Source: Physocladia obscura
Taxonomy: Eukaryota; Chytridiomycota; Chytridiomycetes; Chytridiales; Chytriomycetaceae
Direction of reading: 5' to 3'
Length of the DNA stretch: 27,680 bases
Assembly: GCA_027596945.1 (NCBI GenBank)
Contig: JADGJH010000153.1
Coordinates: forward strand, 1 to 27,680
In this document: piece after piece, positions 21,377-27,680 of the stretch
How positions within the stretch are numbered: the stretch's first letter is position 1
Layout of the letters: each line of letters begins with the position of its first letter
The notes under the pieces: model-generated
Database searches by the model: none
Seen by the model: the letters and a program-made list of their open reading frames with translations, nothing else
What the model was told of the DNA's origin: nothing
Position numbers and translations under genes: made by a program

Positions 21377-23021
21377 CACTATCTTCCTTAGATTTTTTTG
21401 TTTTGTTTGTTTTGTTTTCCAACCTTTTCCCCCCTTTCTATTGTTTCGGCTTTGAAAGCTCTCATTGTTTCCTTCATTGTGTAGTCATTGTAAAAAATAA
21501 TGATCAAATGCTATTGTTATATTGTTCATTATTAAATATTTTTAACTCCAATGACAATAAATAAATCTTCCCGTCTCATAGAATATACAGAAAAAAAATG
21601 ATAATTAAGAAATTTTTGGTATTTAAAACATTTGAACATGCTTGAGAAGTTTTTGAACTGGTAGAAGTCGCTGAAGGTGTTGAAGCTTTTGTTGTTGTTG
21701 ACGATGTTGATGTAGTCTTTGAACTAGTGGAAGTATTTGTGCTCATGGCTGGAGTAATTTTGGCCGTACTAGTGGTCTTAGGTGATGTTGTTGTTGTGGC
21801 AATATTCACGACACTGACACTGCTCACACTGCCGTGAACAGCCTGCGCAAACCCAATCCTCGAATTTTGAACATCAAAAACTGTATAACCAGCCCTTAAA
21901 AACGTGTCACCAAAAATATAGTCTACACTGCCTTGCGAAATATCACCGATTCGCGCTATCCCACTGATGCAATTTGTTGCATCGCCGTAACTCAATACAT
22001 ATTGAGCAGGATATATATTGACGGTAACTGTCTTTATAACAACTTTGATTGTTGGGCCTGTTGATAGAACTGCACACGGAATCGGGTTTATTCCGCTGCT
22101 GCTGTCGTATGCACTGGCGCCGATTTTTGCATTCAAACTGTCGCTGATAGTGTTAGGAAGAAGCATTAGACTCGTGCCTGTGTCAGCGATGGCCCAAGTA
22201 CCCGTCATGGATATTTTAGAACTTTTGACAGTGAAGTAACCGCCCGTTGGATCAAATGAATAATAGTCTTTGGATGATAACGAAACTAGAAATAAATAAA
22301 ACAAAATAATTATTGAAGGTATATTTCCTCATTTTCCAACTCAACTGTAATTCAACGATCCAGAATATCTAGTGGTATCAATACCGTTTATCAAAAGCTC
22401 TCCATAATCGCCGTCAGATGAATCGGAAAAGTAGAATGAAAGTGCATTAATTTTTGCGGTGGCCACAAAATTTCCTTCTGTGGTATCAGGCGAGATATTA
22501 TTCAGCACCGAATAAGCAAGTCCCCACAGACCATCGCCCGGAGAATCAAAGCCAGTTTCTGAAGTTGAAACACCAAAGTTGATGGTCGCTGAAATGCCAG
22601 CAAGTGATACGGTTCCAGTGTAGACATTACCAGTAACGTTGCCAGAACCGTAGACAGTGTTGAATGTTGTTCCCGCACTTATGATAGAGGAGTCGGCTGT
22701 GTTGAATGCGGCTTGCGAGGAATCACCACACGATCCGTCGGATGATGAACACGTACTACCACGAATCCAAACATCGGAGGAGCCAGTGTCAAGATCAAAT
22801 GAGAAGACTTGACCATTGCCCATTGTTGCATTGCATGTGTACAATTCGTCCCAAGAATTGAGCAAATTGACGGAATTTGAGCGGATACCAAGAAAATTGT
22901 CGGATTGATTAAATTCTTGGTGCAATTCATTGGGAAAAATTTTGAGGCCGAATCGCGCCTGTGCGTTGATGAGAGCATTCAAAGGCCCTCGTTTTTTTGC
23001 TGAATTACGCCAAATTTGAAC
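20558..23021 (-). repeat. Tandem gene duplication of the protease catalytic exons
   Basis: Exon 2 of the two protease genes (21242-20558 and 23021-22346) is closely similar at DNA level. For example, both contain the codons for SVLNNISPDTT followed by GNFVA and then SFYFSDSSDGDYGELLIN. Intron positions and phases are also the same, so this is a relatively recent head-to-tail duplication. Confidence 0.85.
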
Positions 23022-23181
23022 CTATATGTTAAATAAAGTTATGAAAATATTTGCTTCTAATGAGAAAATATCTCACAGGCTGTTGAGATCCTTGAAAATT
23101 ATCAATAGCAGCGGCATTGATTGTAGTTGAAATGAAGAAATTGCAAAAGATCAGGCAAGCTGAAAGCAAGCCAAAACGCAT
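21576..23181 (-). CDS. Pepsin-family aspartyl protease with GPI-like C-terminal tail (3 exons)
   Basis: Exons 23181-23077, 23021-22346 and 22285-21576 give 496 residues. A signal peptide is clear (MRFGLLSACLIFCNFFIST), followed by a propeptide with KKRGPLNALINAQARFGLK. Catalytic motifs are DTGSSDVW (Asp113) and IADTGTSLMLLP (Asp295), with the flap VYGSGNVTG and paired cysteines. After GFAQAVHG comes a Ser/Thr stalk, then a short stretch ending in a hydrophobic C-terminus (NFLIIIFFLYIL). This pattern fits a GPI-anchor signal, as in fungal yapsins, though a simple membrane anchor is possible. Compared with its paralogue it lacks the Cys-rich tail. A role at the wall or surface is inferred. The gene is divergent from the Mug70-like gene with a 139-base gap. 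Confidence 0.92.
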
Positions 23182-23320
23182 AGCCGGAAATTGAAAACTG
23201 CTGAAAAATTATTCCGATGTTGTTATTGTCTAATACAATGTCATTGTTTAATTTAGAACTTCTGATTGTTTTTAACAAGGAACAGACACGGCATTGTTTT
23301 TCAAATTTTTAATTTTGGAG
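23182..23320. promoter_or_regulatory. Divergent promoter region, protease and Mug70-like gene
   Basis: This is a compact 139-base AT-rich gap between the start of the minus-strand protease and the plus-strand CBS protein. It must contain both core promoters. No specific motif was identified. Confidence 0.35.
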
Positions 23321-25882
23321 ATGGAGATGGAGGATGTGACAGGATTATTCGCAAGCCAAGCTGCGGAAGTAACGGAAGATACATCTGTGGCCGAGGCGGT
23401 GCATGTACTGCTTTACCAACGTAGCATAAACGATGACGAAAACGTACTTGTAGTTCGAAACGGAACGACTATAACTGGCATCATCACGGCCCAATCACTG
23501 CTTGAAGCGGGACATATTCCTCATCATCAAAACCATGACGATCAGCAAGAGCATTCGGCCAAGGACGAACTCGAAAACACAGTGGCGCACTTAGCGACGA
23601 AAACACCGCCGGTGCTTTTGGGATATCAGACGCAATGCATGGCGGCACTAGCGCAGCTAGTCGCAAACGGAGCTGAGTATGGCGTTGTACTGGCGGCCAG
23701 CGCAGCGGACGATGATACAGCATCTGATAGATCTGCTGCCACACCGGAGGCGACCGGCAGCTCCGATGCGATTGCGGCGGAAACTGCGGTTGGCCCAATT
23801 ATCGGCGTAGTTTCTGTGGGAGCGCTTGTGGTTGCCGGACTTGACGAGAATGCGGACGCCGACTTGCCGCGGCTGCGAATGCTGCTGCGCGAAGTGACGG
23901 TGACAGACGTGACTCAATCTCAACATCATTTGCACTCAGGTCACGTGCCGAATTCGCCAATTCTCGCATCGCAAATAATGACAAACGCGTCGCCAAACAC
24001 CACCAACGCGATGACGCACGTGACGCCCGCTGTTCTTCCTCCGCTGCAGTCTGCTAAATTTGCTACTCATGCTATGCTTGGGTCGCGAACCTCTGCTCTC
24101 CTCGTTGCCGATCGTTTTTCCATAAAAGGCGTCCTTACTGCACGCGCACTCCTCGATGCTCACCCAGCGGCGTCTGTCGCAAGTCTGCTTGATTCTTCCG
24201 TTTCGCCTCCCGCTTCTATTTCCGCGAACGCGACAATCCTCGATGCCCTCACTCTCATTCGCGACACAGCACAGCCGTATTTGGCTGTACTCGACGGCAA
24301 TATTCCTATTGGTCTGGTGGATTCAATCTCGTTGGCGAAATCTTTATTTGAAACTCATTTCAATCAAATATCCAGCACCGGTGATGCAGATTCTGAAGTT
24401 AGCCAAGAATACAGCGACGCAGCTTCTGCCGCCTCTGAATCTGAGTCGGAATATGAATTTTTCGATCCACAAAATTTCAGTGTTCAATCGTCATCTGTTC
24501 CGATTTCTGGCGGAAACTACCCTGTTTCATCACGCTTGAGTTCTCAATCGTCGACATACTCATTTTATTCAGCATATGGAAACCAACAATCATCTGTTGG
24601 AAACAATACTTCATCTTCGAGAAATTCCGTGAATTCATTTGCCACAGCTCAAACTTCATTTTCACCACCATCAGTTTCTACATCAAACATGCGCCATAGT
24701 TTGCAGCTTCAATCTCGGACTCCGTCATCATTTAATCACGATCGAGGGCCTTTGATTCAAATTAATGAACCCTCATTCAATATATCTTCACCTCCCCCAC
24801 TGTTGGTTTCGTCATCGTCATCATCATCCTCATTGCGTCCAAAATCACAAATCTCAGTGTCACTGGACCGAAACACTCAATTCTCTACCAGTTCCGTATC
24901 ACCATCGCCACTCCTCCAGCGCAGCCTATCGACATCCACGACCAGCACAACCGCCACAACGACTACAACAGCGACCATTACGCCTACAGCAACACCAATA
25001 AGCTCCCAACCAGCGTCGCCAGCTACAACACCATCATCCCTCCCAAATCAACATCAACAACACCGTCCCGGAAGTCCAACCGGCAGTCACAATAGCAGCA
25101 TTGCTAGCACAATCCGTCACAGCACCAATAGAATCGACGGCAACGTGTCGATAAAACTAAGTATAATAACAACATTGTCGCCGCAACAGCAAACTTCTGC
25201 AGCAACAACAACTGTCCACAGATTTGCGGTCGCGAAAAACCCGGATGCGCGGCAGTTCACGGACGCGTTAGTATCGTCATGTGCGGCGCGAGTGGTTTCG
25301 TCAGTGTTGCCATCGCTATCATTGTTGTCGTCGTCGCTTGCGGTGGAGACTGCTGATGGGGATTGGATTCTCTTGCTGCCTTTTGTAAGCAATGAAAACA
25401 CTGTTGATGCTGCCAGCGGCGGCGCTGATGCCGGTGCCGTAGCGGTTATTGCTGCTGTGGAAGCAGGTGACCGTGTGAATCTGCGGGCAGTTGTTGTGGT
25501 GGTTGATAATGTTGCTGTTGCTGCAACTTTTAGCACACTCGCTGCTAGAAGCGGCAGCGAGAACTCCAGTATTGCAATGCCGCCGTTACCTACTGCAACT
25601 GTCGCTGTAGGATCGGTGCTTGCTGGGCGACCGGATGGTGGCAGCGATGTTGACAGTGGCACAGCAAAAGTGACAGAAGTGAATACAGTAGCAACGGTTG
25701 ATCAAAAAGATGCTAGGAATAGTGAGGGCAGTGGTGCTGATGATAATGGGTTTGGCGTGATGCGGTTCTTGTCGGATTCAGCGGATGCCGTTGTGTCAGG
25801 AGATGCTGTTGGTATTTTTGTTTCTGTGGCTGTTGTCGCTGCTGCTGGATATGCTGTCTCTCGATATGTTCGTCGGAAATGA
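23321..25882 (+). CDS. CBS/PB1-domain tail-anchored protein, Mug70-like
   Basis: Intronless, 853 residues. The first half has four CBS-like segments: about residues 7-62 (TGIITAQSLLEAG), 89-176 (PIIGVVSVGALV), 243-281 (FSIKGVLTARALLDA) and 289-341 (PIGLVDSISLAKSL). A long Ser/Thr/Pro/Gln-rich linker follows (about 350-600). Near 609-690 is a segment like the PB1 part of fungal CBS/PB1 proteins (VSIKLSIITTL then HRFAVAKN). The C-terminus is hydrophobic with a basic end (GIFVSVAVVAAAGYAVSRY, then VRRK), typical of a tail anchor. This order matches the fission-yeast Mug70 family, whose role is not well defined. CBS pairs usually sense adenine nucleotides; binding is not proven here, as the modules are divergent. 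The start is the first ATG; the open frame upstream has only TTG. Confidence 0.78.
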   Translation: MEMEDVTGLFASQAAEVTEDTSVAEAVHVLLYQRSINDDENVLVVRNGTTITGIITAQSLLEAGHIPHHQNHDDQQEHSAKDELENTVAHLATKTPPVLLGYQTQCMAALAQLVANGAEYGVVLAASAADDDTASDRSAATPEATGSSDAIAAETAVGPIIGVVSVGALVVAGLDENADADLPRLRMLLREVTVTDVTQSQHHLHSGHVPNSPILASQIMTNASPNTTNAMTHVTPAVLPPLQSAKFATHAMLGSRTSALLVADRFSIKGVLTARALLDAHPAASVASLLDSSVSPPASISANATILDALTLIRDTAQPYLAVLDGNIPIGLVDSISLAKSLFETHFNQISSTGDADSEVSQEYSDAASAASESESEYEFFDPQNFSVQSSSVPISGGNYPVSSRLSSQSSTYSFYSAYGNQQSSVGNNTSSSRNSVNSFATAQTSFSPPSVSTSNMRHSLQLQSRTPSSFNHDRGPLIQINEPSFNISSPPPLLVSSSSSSSSLRPKSQISVSLDRNTQFSTSSVSPSPLLQRSLSTSTTSTTATTTTTATITPTATPISSQPASPATTPSSLPNQHQQHRPGSPTGSHNSSIASTIRHSTNRIDGNVSIKLSIITTLSPQQQTSAATTTVHRFAVAKNPDARQFTDALVSSCAARVVSSVLPSLSLLSSSLAVETADGDWILLLPFVSNENTVDAASGGADAGAVAVIAAVEAGDRVNLRAVVVVVDNVAVAATFSTLAARSGSENSSIAMPPLPTATVAVGSVLAGRPDGGSDVDSGTAKVTEVNTVATVDQKDARNSEGSGADDNGFGVMRFLSDSADAVVSGDAVGIFVSVAVVAAAGYAVSRYVRRK

Positions 25883-26314
25883 GAATAAGAAAATCAAAAT
25901 CAAAATATATATACAAACTTGCAGCTGTAGAGAGAGTTTTTTTGTTGGCTTCTATGAATAAATAAATTTTTATTAATTATTGTGTATTTCAATTTCAGAA
26001 AAAATAAAATATTCATCAATGTTTATTTTCGAGAAAAACCTTTGCGAGAACCACACACGATAAAACCAAAAAGAAACAAAAAAGAGGGGGAAAACAAAAG
26101 AGAGAGACTGAAATAGAGCCAAACAAGGATATGGTGTTTTTGTGTTTAATGTTTGTTTTTTTTCATCATGTTTTTTCTTCTTCTCAAAAACCACTTTAAA
26201 CTACTGCATCTACAACAGGCTTATACAAAATTGTCGTTACATACTAAAAATTTTAAAATACATAAAAATAATAATAAATATAACAATTAATGAATTTTTT
26301 TTTGTTCTACCAAG
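25883..26314. other. Convergent 3' intergenic region
   Basis: This 432-base AT-rich region lies between the stop codons of the Mug70-like gene and the AMPK-beta gene. It contains GAATAAATAAA at about 25955-25965, a plausible polyadenylation signal for the plus-strand gene. A 73-codon minus-strand open frame here looks random. No RNA gene was recognised. Confidence 0.5.
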
Positions 26315-27680
26315 CTACACACGACAAACCTTCTGCTTATATCTTGTGGTCGTACTCAACGCCATGACTCCATCCCGTATACTACATGCATACAAATGAT
26401 TCAAGGTCACCCCATTCGGAACCGGCAAAATCAAATTATCGTCACGATGGCTCGTTACAGGAATCGGCAGATTTAGAAACACTTTTTCCAAATGTGGCGG
26501 TAAATGGGGTGGCGGGTCTGTTGGCAGTGGAGGTGGTGTACCTCGCCGCTGCATTGGTGGTGATTGCGGTGTATTATTGTTGTTATTGTCTCCGTCAATG
26601 TCCATTGCTGTCGATTCTTGCTGCTGTTGTTGTTGTTGCTGTTGTTGGAGTTGTTGATTTTCGAGATGCCAACTTAAGTATGATGGAATTTTTGATGTGT
26701 ATGATGATTCTGGTGATTCTCCAAGGGCACTATTCAAGTTATCTGTCGAAAAAAAGGAACCATGCTTATTAATTTCATTTCCTACGCGACTTAATTTCGC
26801 TTTACGTGTTGCGCGCGTTAATTCGCTTTGCTTACCATCATGTGCCAGTCCATCAAAACCATCATGAATTTCATCTCCAAATTCATCGACAACATCGAGA
26901 TAGTTGACTTCATTTCCTTCAGCATCGGAGGCAATGGGTAAATCCTCAGAACATTTCCATTCGTCGTCGACAATAAATTTAAATCGATGCGTCTCGCCTG
27001 CGGGCATATCAATCACTGTCGAGAAATCGGTTTTGCTATTGATTACATTGATTGAGTAAGTGGGTTAGTTACTATTTGTAATTTGCACGTTGGATGACTG
27101 GACGGTTGGACAGTACCTCTTTGTTAAACGAATCTTTTGTTTCCAGTTGTTAAAAGTTCCGGTAATGTGAACAGTGCGACCGCCGCCTGACCAAGATACC
27201 ATGACGGGAATAACGGATTTGTCGTCCTTTTTTTGCGAGAGGGGAGCAAGGGGGGCGATTCCGGTAACGCCGTAGTTGTGAAGGATGCGGGCTGAGTTGA
27301 GGTAGTGCTTGTCGTTGAGTTCGCGATTGACAGCCAGGACCTGTGCTTCGTTTAGGACCAATACGGGGCTCTGACGTCCATCAGACGCGGAAGTAGGGGC
27401 TGAAGAGTCAGCGACTGGGAGCAGTGCGGGCGGCTGCTGCAGGGAGTTTGCAGTGTTGCTGTTACTGTTGATGCCGATTTTAGCAAAGAGGCCGGAAATG
27501 GAATTTTTGCGATGGGAGGTTGAGGAGGCCGAGTTGGTGGAGGATGCGGCGGAGGAGTTGCTGGCGGAGCGGCCCGTGTTGCTGCTGGTGTTTGTGTTTG
27601 GCTGTAGTTGCTGTTGCTGCTGCTTGGTGGAGGCGGTTGTTGTTTTGAGCTGGGCCAGCCAGGCGGAGGGCCCTGCGGGG
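26315..27680 (-). CDS. SNF1/AMPK beta subunit (GAL83/SIP type), 5' end outside window
   Basis: Scaffold of the SNF1/AMPK energy-sensing kinase. Visible exons: 27680 (open at the edge)-27117, 27035-26836 and 26742-26315. The N-terminal part is Gln/Asn/Ser-rich. The CBM48 glycogen-binding domain is clear (GRTVHITGTFNNWKQKIRL, then VDDEWKCSEDLPIASDAEGN, then VNYLDV). The C-terminal ASC domain, which binds the alpha and gamma subunits, has PSYLSW, PPPHLPPHLEKVFLN, LPVPNGVTLNHLYACSIRDG and VMALSTTTRYKQKVC, and ends just after it. A poly-Gln run and an Asn run sit between the two. The second intron (26743-26835) is 93 bases with no in-frame stop, so it could also be read as 31 codons. The start codon and any myristoylation site lie beyond the window. 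Confidence 0.95.
26618..26657 (-). repeat. CAG/CAA tract encoding poly-Gln in AMPK-beta
   Basis: On the minus strand this is a run of CAA and CAG codons giving about a dozen Gln, followed shortly by five Asn codons. It lies in the linker between the CBM48 and ASC domains, a region of variable length in fungal beta subunits. Confidence 0.75.

Noticed and set aside
25117..25662. Minus-strand 181-codon frame opposite the CBS/PB1 gene
   Set aside because: It is a Thr/Ala-rich shadow of the plus-strand gene, with no motif and no splice support.
25973..26194. Minus-strand 73-codon frame in the convergent intergenic region
   Set aside because: It is AT-rich with long Lys and Phe runs, has no similarity I recognise, and sits in sequence expected to be 3' untranslated.

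Overview
The window is nuclear DNA from a fungus. It carries spliced protein-coding genes with many short introns (about 44 to 120 bases, loose GT donors) on AT-rich flanks. Several families are typically fungal: an SSD1-type RNase II protein, a Mug70-like CBS/PB1 membrane protein, a SNF1/AMPK beta subunit and a fungal 2H-phosphoesterase. Other features point to an early-diverging, perhaps chytrid-like, lineage rather than a yeast or typical ascomycete. These are a DHX40-type helicase, an SSD1 protein with intact catalytic aspartates, a DM9-repeat protein, and a Cys-rich tail with a YCC...WD motif on a secreted protease. The placement is inference. No rRNA, tRNA, CRISPR array or mobile element was recognised.

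Layout, left to right. VPS16 (minus, 11 exons) follows, on the same strand, a small proposed Cys/coiled-coil gene. That gene is divergent, across only 37 bases, from glutathione synthetase (plus, 10 exons). Glutathione synthetase converges on an F-box-like gene (minus). A 0.9 kb gene-free stretch leads to a four-module DM9 protein (plus), which converges on a dienelactone-hydrolase-family gene (minus). A 311-base divergent region separates that from a DHX40-like DEAH helicase (plus). The helicase converges on a 2H-phosphoesterase gene (minus), followed by SSD1 (minus, 7 exons) and two tandem pepsin-family protease paralogues (minus). The Mug70-like gene (plus, intronless) starts divergently from the second protease. 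An AMPK-beta/GAL83-type gene (minus) runs off the right end.

The genes do not form one pathway. They are mostly housekeeping: endolysosomal tethering, glutathione synthesis, RNA metabolism and energy sensing. The accessory-looking parts are the DM9 protein and the two proteases, which share a catalytic body and exon pattern but end differently: one in a Thr-rich stalk plus Cys-rich module, the other in a Ser/Thr stalk plus a hydrophobic GPI-like tail. Exon joins were deduced by reading frame, splice dinucleotides and family conservation; the proposed multi-exon models keep frame throughout. No transcript evidence or database search was available.
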